From Adiantum capillus-veneris (taxonomy: Eukaryota; Streptophyta; Polypodiopsida; Polypodiales; Pteridaceae), in assembly GCA_014529385.2 (NCBI GenBank), contig CM043948.1, positions 78,044,291 through 78,108,290 on the forward strand: 64,000 bases of DNA, in the 5' to 3' direction. Of this stretch, positions 30,666-42,717 are shown one piece after another. The notes under the pieces are model-generated. The model was not told where the DNA came from, searched no databases, and saw only the letters and a list, made by a program, of their open reading frames with translations. How positions within the stretch are numbered: the first letter of the stretch is position 1; every line of letters begins with the position of its first letter. The translations under genes and the position numbers were made by a program.

Positions 30666-31020
30666 AATTTAAGCTTCTCGCTTCCATCTTCTGATTTCAT
30701 TGAATTTTTTTATATTTGTCCATCTTGTCTTTTTGATCATCATCGTGTCTTCTGTTTTTCCATCTAAGTTTCCCTGCTATTTATTATTAATTTTTGACTT
30801 GTTTATTTGAAAAAATAAAAGAAAATTGCAAAATGCTCTAAAAAAGTAAAGTGAAAATCCAATAATAAAGAGGATTCATTGGAAAACACAGCTTTATTGT
30901 TTTTTGTTGGATTTTTCTATTTTTAAGACTCATTATCAATAAAAATGATGAATAATAACCAAAAAGGACTATTTTTAATGATTTTCTGATAGTATACACA
31001 CTATTTACACTCATCAGGAA
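30666..31020. other. AT-rich spacer
   Basis: No feature recognised; A/T runs and no open frame of note. Confidence 0.6.
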
Positions 31021-31967
31021 GTTGAAAGGGGAAAATGGCTTTGTATTTACAATCTGGAAGTGCCATTGCACCCTGGCTTCTGAAACTAGAATAACTACTC
31101 GTTACAAATGACGTTTATAGCCATAATCCGCAACATTTCATAACTCGCAAAGATAAGACTTTGGTACGAAACTTGAGTTATGTTGTGTTGTTGACCCAGC
31201 GGTCAACAATCAAGGTGAAGAAGAAAGAAGGTCAATAGATCTCTATCTCTATCTTTCTCTCGTGGCCCAAGAGCAGACATTTCTATAAACCACAAACCAA
31301 GGATATATAACTCAATCTAATGATTGAGTGTGATGGTTTCTTTCCCCTTAACAAGCAACAAAGCAAGCCTATGGCTTGAATTGAGATGGGTGGCAATGGC
31401 CAGAACTGAGATGGGTGATGATAAAAAATAACATGTAGATTCCACAGTGGCCTCTTTCTTTGGGAAGGTTCTTTTTTTTTTTTGTGGAAGGTGCTATGGG
31501 AGAATTTGTCGATGAGCATCAAAATTCAAGCCGGAGGTATTGGATCAAATAGGTACTCATGGTGCAAAATTACAAGTGAGGAGCCCCTCACTTATTCAAG
31601 AAGTGTCTCGTGATTAGAGGTTGGTAAGCAAGATGCACAAATGGATTCAAAAGACCTGGATGACACGATTTTTCAAGAACGATTAGGAGGGAAGGTAGTG
31701 AAAAGCCAACTGGTTCTAATATATACACAACTTGTTAGATTCTGCTACTCTCACCCAGTTTGGAAGGCTAGGAATTGTCGCATATCTGAAATGACCTCTT
31801 AATAGCTAGCTTCACGGAGATTGTCCAAGAGAGCAGGGAAGTCATTGTAAAAAGGAAGAACTCGTGCACTGGTGAGAAACACCCAGCAGCCAATAGAAAT
31901 TTTATGATCTTGCCTTAACACTTTCTGTCTTGCTAGTGGATCAATCATCAACTATGAAAAAATAGAC
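31021..31967 (+). repeat. 0.95-kb dispersed repeat, copy 1
   Basis: Nearly the same as 46322-47271 (by eye about 96-97% identical, same orientation). Its last 70 bp or so read like the LINE polymerase segment that continues only in copy 2. Whether it is an element in itself or part of a larger one cannot be told here. It includes a short poly-T run and a shared 79-codon minus-strand frame (31522-31283) without known relatives. Confidence 0.8.
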
Positions 31968-32122
31968 TAAATGTGAAGGAAGTTAGCAGGCTTGTTGGTC
32001 AGGTGCAATGGCATGCTAGATATTTCAGATATTTGGCAAATTTTTGTTTACATCTTACTCATCTAACAAAGAAGAGTGTACCTTTAATATGGGTTGAACC
32101 TTAGTAGAGCTTATTTTAGATG
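31968..32122 (+). mobile_element. Scrap of G5-type gypsy polymerase
   Basis: About 145 bp from 31979 match 54648-54790 (GTTAGCAGGCTTGTTGGTCAG start, then CATGCTAGATAT and AAGAAGAGTGTACCTTTAA). This is the segment after the YVDD box in G5. It ends abruptly at TTAAAAGAGCG, where the second S copy starts. Confidence 0.8.
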
Positions 32123-34495
32123 TTAAAAGAGCGTGTAGTTGTACACTTATAGGATAAGCTACGACAAAGCCATGGTTTGTATGGGATCATATGCACGGGG
32201 CATACAACACAATTGTATAAGGGGATTTCCTCAACCTAGCACTCTCTCTCTCTCTCTCTCTCTCTACAACTTGTATGCGGGAAAGGTGAAATTAGTCATG
32301 ATTTTTCTAAAATATTTCTATGCCAACTTGGTACCAAGAAAGGGTAAGAGCTATCTATCTTTGAAGTGCTAAGAGACCCCTATTTTGAAATGGCTAAGAG
32401 CCATCTGTTTGTCATCCATCAGTGATTGCTTTCAAGATCGAACGAATCTCTTTAGTTGAGTACCCATTGATTTCAATGGACAAAGAAGCATCTTGCCATT
32501 ACTCATTTTTTGGGTGTTATTTTAGCACTACAGACTTTGATTGTGAAGATCAAGTTTCACTTTTGAAAGTCTCAAACTCGAAAATGTGTCTCTCTACCAA
32601 GGTGTATAGACAAAGCAAGAAATTTAGAAAGCACGGCTATTCATAGAACTCCTCGATTATGGATTTTGAGTTTAGACAAGATCTGGTTGTGAATACGATT
32701 CCAACTTGAATGGATCTTCTATTTTATCTACAGCACTAAGAGTGTTTGTACGACTAGTTTTGCGGTAAGACCCAGATCCTGGTTATTAAATCACTTATTA
32801 AGTGTGATGGTCAATTATTGGAATCTTCACACCAACAGGAAAGAAATCCATAGGCTGCCAAGGGCTCATGGATCATTTCAGCTTCTAGAGTTGACTTAAG
32901 ATACTATCGGGCTACTAGTTGAGCAGTTTTCCTGCAACGTTTAACCAAGGGGTTTGACAATACTGATTTTACCCAAGGGATCTAGTTTGCAAGGGCAACA
33001 CCCAGGGTTCCATGTGCAATACTACTTGCCTCTCACTAATTTTCAATTAGTGTTCCTAGGCCTTTGCCGGCGGGTAATTTGGGTAGGTGTTTTTCACTCA
33101 GCTATAGGTACGCATCTGTTTTCGTTTTGTTTCTTTTGGTTTTCTTTTTCTACGTAGGATGCAAATCCATTTTTGCTCTTCAGAGAGATGACAAGGTCAT
33201 GTAAGAGCCAAAGAAATTTTGGCTATAATGTCCAAAATAAGTTTCTACATTATGCAGTTATAGGCCCACTTGTAGGGTTTATTTGGCATATGTTGTCACA
33301 TGGGATGCAACATGGTCTAGGAATTCAAGGAGTTCGGTTTATCCAGTGTGGAGCAAGGCTAATGAGGGTCCCTCTCACTCTCATCGTAGAGTGTTTGCAA
33401 TTACCTCCACGCACAAGTACATCTTGTACTTGAAGGATGTTCTTTTTTCAGACATTCTTACATGAGACATATTCCACATGTGGAGACTGTGAGTCTCTAG
33501 GACTGGCACTGGCGGCCCCTATTTCAACTATGTGTCACGACAAAGTCCCTAGGTGCTTGTCAAATCTGTTTTCTAGACCATTTTCAGCACCACATATCAA
33601 GAGCAATTTTGATGGGCAAAAATTGTCGGATACTAAGAATGACTTGTTAATGTATAGGTACTACTAAACAACATTACAGATGGGTGTTTATACATATATC
33701 AAGGCTCTGAGTTGTTAATGAAAAAGTTTCATTGTTTGTCCCTAGAGTGATTAATGTTTCACATTCTATTATGGTTCAAACATTTCAGCAAGACTTGCAA
33801 ATGATTGCAACAGACAGTATTTAGTTTCTTCTTTTAGAACTATTTACATTCCTCTTTAATGTGTGCTACGAGCATCACATACATGACCATGGATATACAG
33901 GTTCAGATCTATTTTTTGTTGAATGCATGCACACTAGGTGTTATGGGCCCTAGTGTTTAGCAAATTGTAATTTGGAGTGGCATGCATATTCATCACATCA
34001 GTTGCTTATTAAGCATTTTGCACTCTATGTGCAGTATCTCTATGAGATTACTTTTGGGTCTACCAATCACCAATAGAGGACATGGCTCAGTTTGGGTGCT
34101 TATGGATCTTCCACGATAACCAAGATGGTTATTCTAGAAATTGTTGATTCATCAGCAAGGTTGTACGATATGGTGAACCCCGTTTACTAGTCATCTGGGA
34201 AGACTATCTGTAAGTGGTTGAGAGAAAGTACCTCACTCTTACGGCTGCTATTCATCCCACGTTGGATGGGTAGCTTACATGTATTCTTTGCTAAAGGATC
34301 TGCTACGAGCATACGTTAGGAAAACTCATTCTCAATGGGTGATTCTCTCCCTGTTCTAGAATTTTCTTAGGTTAGGTTTTCAACTTTGACCACCTGTTAT
34401 GGTGGGGTTGGATACCGTTTCAATCATTTCATACGTCAAGGACTTAGTAGGTGTGCTGACAAAGTATGTTAGCATATAACCTACATTAGGGGTGA
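32123..34495 (+). mobile_element. Second S element copy, truncated at both ends
   Basis: Reverse-complement match to S (21740 down to 19838, then 8350 down to about 7770). It reads straight across the place where G1 sits in the first copy, with a single GTGT at 33953-33956 as the empty target site. Both LTRs and the primer site are missing. A CT microsatellite (32241-32265) corresponds to the GA run at 21599-21618. Confidence 0.88.
33173..33433 (+). CDS. S element small open frame, copy 2 (unknown)
   Basis: An 86-codon frame, counterpart of 20637-20422. It shares HYAVI-PLV-FIWHMLSHG and the block around GVRF-QCGARLMRVPLT. Not recognised, and possibly not translated. Confidence 0.25.
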   Translation: MLFREMTRSCKSQRNFGYNVQNKFLHYAVIGPLVGFIWHMLSHGMQHGLGIQGVRFIQCGARLMRVPLTLIVECLQLPPRTSTSCT

Positions 34496-34509
34496 GCATG
34501 TAGTTCTAT

Positions 34510-34850
34510 GTGTTCCGAAGTCTGACAAACGGGGCTTTTATAGCAAGAGAAGGCAAATCATCCATAGATTTCATATCATCTTCCAACATCCAAAAATGCT
34601 ATGACTGTGGTAAAATGGGTCATATAGCTAAAGACTCTTATATCAATAAATTTTGTAGCACTTGCGAAAAGAAGGGGCATCCCACTTCTAGGTGCTATTT
34701 AAAAGTTCAAGATAGCAGCGGCCATAGTAATAACAAAGGCAAAAAAGCAGTGAGAGGAGCAACACATATAGTCCAAGAAGAAGAAACTGAGGATGAAGGA
34801 GAAATTTCTTTCGTTACAGATGTACTTTGAAGACCCGTTTCTACTCTCTC
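34510..34850 (+). pseudogene. copia-type gag nucleocapsid with two zinc knuckles
   Basis: The 106-codon frame has two knuckles: CYDCGKMGHIAKDS (last Cys replaced by Ser) and FCSTCEKKGHPTSRC (complete CX2CX4HX4C), followed by an acidic tail. Double knuckles at the C terminus of a gag suggest a copia-type or related element. A purine run AAGGGGAGG lies at 34858-34866, soon after the stop, and may be the polypurine tract of a much-deleted copy. The rest of the element is not present. Confidence 0.65.
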
Positions 34851-35179
34851 TAGTTCAAGGGGAGGTATTTTCATCCTGTGTATATAGATCTTGTCATCCT
34901 CTGTGGATAGTGTCATCCTATGTGGATAGTTGGGTCTTCATTATTTATGACATGCCCAAGGGGAGGGTTGAAAGGTGGGCATGGGAACTCCTTCGACACC
35001 TAGTTCAATTTTTTATGTGGCACATATTACATATATGTGTGTAGCCTTTTGAGAAGGCACCTGGAGATATGAGCTGCCGGATACTGGCTGTGAGACCTTT
35101 TGTATATAAACACTTCCTTTGTATATGAATGATAATAATATATGTTGTAAATATATTGTATGTACATTATAGTTTATTG

Positions 35180-35181
<2 letters not shown>
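34851..35181. other. Non-coding stretch, possible LTR remnant
   Basis: Contains a local repeat (CCTCTGTGGATAGTGTCATC then CCTATGTGGATAGTTGGGTC at about 34898-34935) and no gene. Following the purine run at 34858 it could be a fragment of the LTR belonging to the gag remnant upstream. Confidence 0.35.

Positions 35182-35247
<66 letters not shown>
35182..35247. repeat. (CT)n microsatellite
   Basis: Sixty-six bases of perfect CT repeat. Confidence 0.97.
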
Positions 35248-35248
<1 letters not shown>

Positions 35249-35318
35249 TGTGTATAGCCATGGTTTTTCCAAGCTTCAAACCACCTTGAGCTCATTGGAC
35301 ACACCACCCAATCCCTAC

Positions 35319-36805
35319 AATAGGTACATGTCCAATTGTGGATGAGTTTGTTGAAGCCTTTGGATGTAGATTTATATATTCTATGGATGATCTTTACTCA
35401 GGATATGATCAGTTTTAGCTTTCTTTAGAGAGTAGGGATCTTACTAAAATGCATACACCCCTGAGTTTGGTAAGGATGTGCACTCTACCATAGGGTTCTA
35501 CTAACTATGTAGCTCATATGATGAATTTCATGAATTAGGGAATTGCGAGATTATATTCGTTATGTTACTATGCCTTCATTGATGATATGTCGATCAAGGG
35601 ATGTCAATAAGGGTTCAAAGATTAGGTAAAATATCAGAGGGGGTCCCGACAGTTTGTTTCCCGACTGTGATGCCATTTTATCTAGGCTTGAAGAAGTTAA
35701 ATTGACACTTTCAGGGCAAAAATCGTTTTTTGGTGCTAAAGAGGTTTTAATTGTGGGGCATACATGTGGCCCAAATTGAAGACGACCAAGTCTAGCTAAA
35801 GCTGAAGCTATACAAAAGATGAAACAAACATGCACATCGGTTACTGAGGTTGGGAGGTTTTTGGGTACATGTTCATTTTATCTTATTTGCTACACTTTGC
35901 TCATGTTGCAAAGGTGTTTCATCAATTGCTTAGGAAGGGGAAAAAGTTTGTATGGGAAGAAGATCATACTATGGTCATCAAAAAATTGAAAAATATTCTT
36001 CTCAAGGCTCCTACCTTGAGAAAGGTTGATTATAAATGTGGACAATGTACTTAACTCTTTACACTAGCCCATCAGGTATGGGGTGGGATATAGGTCAAGA
36101 TGATGAAGATGGTCACACGAATGCAATTTGTTCTGGAGCAAAAGTGCTTAATGCTATCAAAGAGGTTACCCATAGGTTAAGAGATAACTTTCGGGTGTTT
36201 CTACTACCCTGAGGTCTGACAAAGAATATTTCATAGGTACTTCAATCGTGTAGAGATAGACTTTTTACCATTGATGGGGATGATTTCAAACTGCTCTACT
36301 TTGAACATTGCAATACTGCAATGGATAGTATTTATTAAGTCTCTTAATCCTGATTTTTGCCATATTGCAGGTAGAGATAACACTGTAGAAGATCTGTGGT
36401 AAGGTCCAGGTATGAAGATGAAGAGGAGATGCTTACCACGAGTGATGATTTGGGCTACACCTCTTCTCATTTACATGCAAGTTGTGATACTCATGTTTGT
36501 GTTTTTGAGGTCTTTTCAGAAGAGATGTATGATGAAGAATGGCTTTTGATAGGCCACTACCTCAACACTCTTACCAAGCAAGATGGATGGAGTGATCAAG
36601 AATACAAGAGGATCATCAAAAAGGATTATGGCTGCTTTTACAAGATGGGTCATTTATGAAAGCATCCAAAGAGTTCAAGAGGGGTACTACAATGGGTTGT
36701 TTGTGATGAATCAACTCAACAACAGGTGATTAAAGAGTATCATAAAAGCTTACCAGCTGGACACAAAGGGGTATGGGCAACTTTTGTCAAAATTAAGGAC
36801 CACTT
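35319..36805 (+). mobile_element. Second family-A gypsy copy, left part
   Basis: Parallels 6944-7324 and then 24594-25745 without interruption, so it is the unoccupied version of the S insertion site (CTTGA at 35687-35691). It includes the polymerase palm remnant (IVDEFVEAFGCRFIYSMD), RNase H start (FHQLLRKGKKFVWEEDHTMV) and integrase N-terminal text (LAGHKGVWATFVKIKDHF). Stops are frequent. At about 36805 it switches abruptly into another gypsy element. Confidence 0.87.
35687..35691. other. Empty insertion site of the S element
   Basis: A single CTTGA joining the two halves found apart at 7324 and 24594. It shows the state before insertion. Confidence 0.92.
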
Positions 36806-38190
36806 TACCTCTTTATCATGGCCGGGAAAGTTTGGCTCAAGAAGAGGAGTTTTTGCTAACAGGAATCATTCCAAAGGAGATTCAGAAGTCTAAGAAGTAT
36901 GGTTTTGTGCGTAGAGCATACAGGTACAAATTGATTGGTGATGTCTTATACATGAAAGGGGCTGATCTTGTGTTGAGACGTGTACCTTGGCGGGAGGAGA
37001 TTTATAGAGCGTTGGAAGAGAATCATGAAGGTGCATGTGGTGGCCATTTTGCTCTAAAGATCACCTTGCATAAGATTTTGCAAGAGGGGTATGTATGGCC
37101 TAGTTTGCACAAGGATGTGCACCATTGGTGTAGATCTTGCAATAGGTGTCAAGCATTTGGGAAGAGAGTATTGAAGCCAGAGCTACGAAAAACCATTATG
37201 GCGTTTGATGTGTTTGAAAAGTGGGGGATTGATGCAATAGGCCCGTTACCTATCACAAGCAGGGGCAAAAGCTATATTTTGACTGCAGTGGACTATCTCT
37301 CTAGATGGGCAGAAGCTATAGCAGTAAAACAGATCACTGCAAAGGATGTGGCAAAATTTTTGTATGATGAAATATGTTGCAAGTTTGGGGTGCCACTGGA
37401 GCTACTTTCAGATAAGGGGCCTAGCTTTAGAGCTAAACTGCTAGATTTTTTATGTGCAAAGATGAAGATTAAGCACCAGCATACCACTCCTTATTACCCA
37501 CAATGTAATGGATTAAATGAAAGATTCAATGGTGAGTTGGTACAGATTCTTTCGAAAGTGACAAAGCACCAAGGAAAGAATTGGGATTTGGAATTGCCTA
37601 GTGCATTATGGGCTTACCGTACTTCGGTGAAGACAGGTACAGGGTTTACTCCATTTCATTCTGTGTATGGAAAGGAAGCACTATTGCCTGTGGAAGTAGA
37701 GTTTCCTGCGGTCAAGATGTTAGAGAAGTTGCTTGGGCCGCCTAGTGATGCATTCAAAGAGAGGCTCTTGCACTTACAAGAGGTTCAATTGGATAGGATG
37801 AGCGCATTGGAGTATTATGGGCAGATGCAGGATAAGGCTTTGGCAAAGATAAATGAAAAGGTCAAAAGTAAGGGTATCAAGAAGCATGACTTGGTTTTGC
37901 GCTACAACAGTAAGCTAGACAACACCTTCCAAAAGAAGTTTTGAATTAAGTGGGAAGGCCCTTTCAAGGTAGTGGAGTGTTTCTCGAATGGTACATATCA
38001 GTTGGCTAACCTGGATGGGGTTCTACATAAGTCAAGGGTAAATGGATTGCGTCTTAAATTGTATCATGCTAGATTGATGATGGTGGAGCAGGATGAGTTG
38101 TCTGTGGAGCAAGTGATGTCTGTGAGGGATGAGGAGACCTGTGACGCTGCGAGTCTCATATCTCTCTTTGCTGCTGCTAATCATGAATGA
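36806..38190 (+). pseudogene. gypsy integrase, nearly complete, one stop
   Basis: A long open frame (to 37944) followed after a single TGA by the C-terminal part to 38190. The N-terminal zinc-binding segment is CGGHFALKITLHKILQEGYV to HHWCRSCNRCQ. The catalytic core has WGIDAIGPLP (Asp), LLSDKGPSF (Asp) and YYPQCNGLNERFNGE (Glu), all three acids in place. Then come LWAYRTSVKTGTGFTPFHSV, YGKEALLPVEVEF and, past the stop, KWEGPFKVVECFSNGTYQLA, LDGVLHKSRVNGLRLK. It resembles the G1 integrase most, so it is of the same broad lineage. The ORF's first 8 codons (from 36784) belong to family A; the true N terminus is lost at the junction. Confidence 0.9.
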
Positions 38191-39360
38191 TCTAGCAGGC
38201 TAGGGGATGGGACATTTATGTCAGGAGTTTTTTGGAGCAAGGGATTGCGCATATGTACATACCCATGCATGGTGCATCAAATAAAGAATTGCCCATTTTC
38301 CAGATCCAGGTGGTTACGTGGGGCCCACGTGTATACAGGTAGGACAGCATGTACATAGTGCATCGATTTTCACTATTACCAGTACCAGTGTGTTTTTTCT
38401 ACAAAAATGAGGAGTTGGTAGCGCGTAAAACTTCTCAAGGAATCTATCTGCGGGCCGACGACATGAGGTAAGCAGGTGCGTCAGATGGTATCTAGTGGCG
38501 TCAGGAGGCCGAATGGGGTCAATACTTGCACGTGGATGAGTATAGACACAACGTGGATGTTTTCTTGTGATAATTATGTTGAAAGTTCATCATGAGGATC
38601 ATATTTTGGGGCCACTCCACGTGGTGGTGGGATGCATTATTGAAAAGAAATGAGTGCCAGGTGTGCGAATGATGCAAAAAGGTGACAACTACGCACTGCG
38701 GAGTCAGTTTTTGGCCTGTTCGGGGTCTGTTTGAGGTCATCTAAAAGGCCAAGGGTGCCCAACTAATAAATTTAAGTGTGGGAACTGAAAAAATAGAGAG
38801 AAGACCAGAAAAAACGTGGAGAAGAGAGGAGGAACAGCCGTAGGTGTGTTTTTACTCATTTTGGAGCTTGTTTTGGCCGTAAACTGCTCATCCGAGGTCG
38901 GATTTGAGCACTTTGACATTGTAGACTGGGGTTTTGGTCCGTTTCGGACGCGATGGTGCTGTCAATTTTGCCAAATTCCTCACTCTTTTTCTGCTGTTTT
39001 TCTGTGTAAGTTTCTCCTATGAGCGAAGTTTCTGCTCTAGTTTATGATTGTATTTGGCTTATTTTACCCATATTGTGTGAGCTATTTGCCCCATTGGTGT
39101 TGGACCAAGCTCAATTGTATCTAAACATCATAAATTATCCTCTTTTGAGCTGAGTTTTTTGGGTGTGTGTGTGTGTGTGTGTGTCTGTGTGGAGTGGGCA
39201 AGTGGATAGTCTCTCTCCTCTCACTCCAGTGGTGTGTTCCCTGTCGTGGCCAGGTGTGTTGTGTAAGCCGAGTGGTGCCCCATAATGTGTGTGTGTATCA
39301 TCCCAAGAGTGTGTGTTGGGTTGTTATAGAGGCGTTCTGTGTGTTTCCATCCCGCTCACA
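38191..39360 (+). mobile_element. Probable 3' LTR and flank of the integrase-bearing gypsy element
   Basis: After the integrase stop at 38190 there is a purine run (GGCTAGGGGATGGG, 38199-38212) that could be the polypurine tract, with a candidate LTR start TGTCAGGAG at 38219. The stretch has no genes, contains a GT microsatellite (39163-39184), and ends where family-A integrase text resumes at about 39361. A partner LTR is absent, so the boundaries are inferred. Confidence 0.45.
39163..39184. repeat. (GT)n microsatellite
   Basis: Short GT run, eleven units. Confidence 0.9.
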
Positions 39361-39869
39361 ACGTATTCACCAACTTGAGAGGCATCAAGAAGATACTGAG
39401 CAAGCCAAAGAAAAGCTCGAAGGACGCAAGGCTGAAGAATAAAGCAACATTTGATGAGAAGCATAGACTACATCCATATGCCAGCAAAGATGGTGATTGG
39501 GTACTAGCTTGTTTATGATAGTAGTTTGTAAAACCAATACTCTGCTCTGTGAAAGATGGTCAAATGTTGGTTTGGACCGTATGTTGTACTTCAGGCTTAT
39601 GACAATGCAACATATAAATTATGTGAGATCGATGGCACTGAGCTTAGAGTGCATATTGCAGGGAAAAGGATCAAAAGGTTCAAGAAACAAGAAGGTGAGT
39701 TCATTTTTAAGGATCAAATCTTAGATCAGTAATTGAGGGATGATGATGATATGCATACATCAACCAATGTGTCTGATGAAGCTTTTGATGATGAAAATTA
39801 ATCAACAAGACGGTTGGCACATGTTGAGGGATGTGCAGGTTCAGAGGGGGTGGACTCACACACCCATAA
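39361..39869 (+). pseudogene. family-A integrase C-terminal part
   Basis: Plus-strand text in shifting frames: HQEDTEQAKEKLEGRKAEE, KATFDEKHRLHPYASKDGDW, then KMVKCWFGPYVVLQAYDNAT, YKLCEIDGTELRVHIAGKRI, KRFKKQEGEFIFKDQILDQ. This is the gypsy integrase tail: 'R--FD--H-LRP----GDWVL', 'K-W-GPYVV----N-TY-L-ELDG', '-IAGKRIK-FK'. It is the missing end of the copy interrupted at 36805, or of another family-A copy, and it ends at the G4 LTR fragment. Confidence 0.75.
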
Positions 39870-39978
39870 TGTTGCGGGAGCGACTCACACACCCATGAAC
39901 TGCATGCAAACACTACCTAAATCAACATAATGTTAATCGAGGACATAGATGACACGATAGGCACACGGAGGATATCTG
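39870..39978 (-). repeat. G4 LTR fragment (3' side)
   Basis: TGTTGCGGGAGCGACTCACA at the start and matching text to about 39978; partner at 45680-45788 (TGCTGCGGGAGCGACTCACA). This is the U5 end of a 3' LTR left by a deletion. Confidence 0.8.
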
Positions 39979-39979
39979 A

Positions 39980-42717
39980 CTTGGTCTCGTACTCTCCCAT
40001 GTAGGACGGTAGTGTTCTTAGCGAATGGGGTTGACTATCCATAGATTGTACAGATCCTTTGTCGCCCCAATACGATCGCACGTCTAGATTGATTTGAGAT
40101 CCAGTCTCAAATTCCTCTATTAGTGGTAGAAACACTCCTCGTTCATCACCAGTATTGTCTACTTGTCTTCTTAGGTCATCGGCTTCATTGGCCTCTCTGA
40201 CTTGTTTCCACAATTCTTCAAGACCATCTATCTCTTTACAATCCTCAGGTATAGCTTGGTGAAATCCCTCGAAAGAGTTATCCGTGGTATTCAGTACTAT
40301 CCTTGGTTCTAATGCTGGTTCTTTGAGGTTTGGTATGTGTTCATGACTAGAATCTGGCTCTTTTAGTTCCTGGTTTGGTGGGATTACTTGTGTAGGCATG
40401 ACACGAATCACATCCTCAGGTTTTGAAATTGATGGTTCTAGTAAAGCTTGGGCTGTTTGAATAATTTTCTGGCACATTTCAAACCTTTGCTTTTCTAGTT
40501 TCGCATAGGGATATGTCATCCACCTGTGTTCTTGGGTTTTGGTTGTTTTTGAGCCTCACATCATAGGCTTTCAAGTGGGCATCTAATGTCTCATTAACCT
40601 TCTCTGCCAACACAGATCCTCTTGAACTAGCACTTCTTGGTTTCTCATCCGTGGATGGTTCTTCTAGAGGTTTAACCATCTGTGTAAAAGAAGGTGCCTC
40701 CTTTTCCTCATGTTGTTTTATCTTCTCCTCAGCTTCGATAAGCTTCTCAGCTAGGGATTTTTGCTCTCATTCCCTGCATGCTTTCATCCTAGTCTTTCTA
40801 GCTTTCCAACTTTTTCGTTTGCTCTTGGTTTTCTGACTAGGTGCGTCTATCTTTGGTCCATCATCTTTTTTTGGACTCATGTCGCTTTCCGTGTTCTTTG
40901 TCTCTGGATTCTCATCAACTTTCTTTTGAGCTTGTGCTCTCGTAACTACTTGAACTGGTACAACATTTTCATTTTCTGAGCTACTAGGAAGTTGAACAAT
41001 CCCTAATACATTTGTTGTGATTTTCTTGATTTGGTTTGGGTTTTTCCGGCAATCGGGAATCAAGTGAGTGATGCCACACTCAAGACAATAGGCATTTACT
41101 TCAGTGAGGACATTGTTTGACCAAGTGGTTGTCACGACTTTTGTGACAATCTGTCTCTGGTTGAGGAGATTCTTTTAGCATTTCCTCTTTGCTATAAGCA
41201 AGCTTTGACCTAGATAAGTCACTATTTTCAATGAATCGCAATGTCCTTTCGTCCATTTCATACCTTCTTTCTTTCGACTGAAACCCAGGACGTGGAGGTT
41301 GTACCGGCCTCACCACTCCATGTGTTTCTCTCACATTTTGTTGCTCCGAAGGGTAGTACTCACTTTGGTTGCTATACCACATTGTAGCTGGTACTGGCGT
41401 TGGTTTATTTGATGCTTCCATCAGTGGCATGTATCTCATGTCTACCGGCATTCTACCACCTGGCAGCGGAGGTTGTTGTCCTAAGACAAGCTGTGGCCTT
41501 AAAAATCCTACTGGTCATGGCGCATTCCCCATAATGTATCTAGGTGGAGTAGGTGCTTCTGGAACAGGTTGTACATACCTCTCCCTAGCATTTTCCATGC
41601 TATAATAGCACTCTTCCCCCGTATGGTTCGTCCATTTTCTCTCAATTTCACACCACTTCGGCTCTCCCGAATCAGACCTTACAAGAGGAATCAACCTCCT
41701 GACCAAGTCGTCGATAAGCTTTTCTTGATCAATAGGTGCCGTTGGCTTGGCAATTGACTCACTTATCTGTGAAACATTGTGCTGAGAGGATGTGTCATCT
41801 CCTTGACTCTTTAAGTCCTTTTCTTTGTATGCCTCACAGTTATCCACTAGATAAAGAGCTTCTTTGATCAACTCGTTTAGCGTCATCCTCCTTATCATAT
41901 GCAGATCCTTCTGAAGGTCCGCATGTCTCATTCCCTGGATAAAGATCAACATCAGTCGTGCTTGCGTAGGTAATTCCGCTCTCGGACAGAGCTTAACATA
42001 TCTCTTGAGCCGTAATGATGCTTTGCGTACTTATTCATCCTCTTTCAGTTTGAATCTATGGATTTGCGAGACCGTGTTGTGAGCAATGCCTTTTGGTGGG
42101 AATTCTTCAATAAACTCCTCAAACAACTCATCTAGGGTCTCAAAATCCCATTTTTCCACTGAGTCGAACCATGTAGCTGCATCATCTTTTAGAGTCAATC
42201 CAAATCCCGCAAAATGTGTCGCAAAATCTGAAACTTCCTCTGCTCTAATCACTCTTCTAAAAGCCGTTACGTGATCTCTCAGATCTTTATCTCCGGAGCA
42301 TTTTTTGTTTACCCATTTCTGGACTTGGGATGGTCTAACTCGTCGATTGTCTACAAGTCTAACCAGAGACTCTCCCAATCCTTCTCTCGTTATCGCTCTT
42401 GAGGGGAATCCTAGTGGCTCTCTTCTTGGAATTCCTATAGGAATTCTTGTGTTTGGTGGAGGCATTTGTGGTCCTTCATTGACCAAATATCCACCTCTTT
42501 CTAGTACAGTCTGTGGATTTGTGCTTTCTACAACTCTGTATTCTCGTCCATACTTGTCGACAACTATAGATCTCCATTGACAGTCGAATCCGTATGTGTA
42601 GACATATAAGAGCTTGTAATACGTTATCTCTTCTAGGTATGGATCTGAGCACCTATAAAGATTGACCTCATTCTCGTCAATGTATCTATATAGTCCTTCA
42701 CTCTCATGACCAATCAT
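39980..42717 (-). pseudogene. G4 gag polyprotein
   Basis: Minus-strand pieces: 42717-42031 (228 codons) with N-terminal HESEGLYRYIDENEVNLYRC and the capsid-like core VTAFRRVIRAEEVSDFATHF, DDAATWFDSVEKWDFETLDE, FEEFIEEFPPKGIAHNTVSQ; 41952-41515 with FIQGMRHADLQKDLHMIRRM; 41451-41101; 41135-40767 with zinc-knuckle-like CLECGITHLIPDC (CX2CX3HX4C, one residue short of the standard); 40679-40479 and 40519-39917 with a coiled-coil-like Glu/Lys region and long hydrophilic tail. It would form the particle shell. Several single stops and frameshifts separate the pieces, and the tail is unusually long. Confidence 0.8.
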
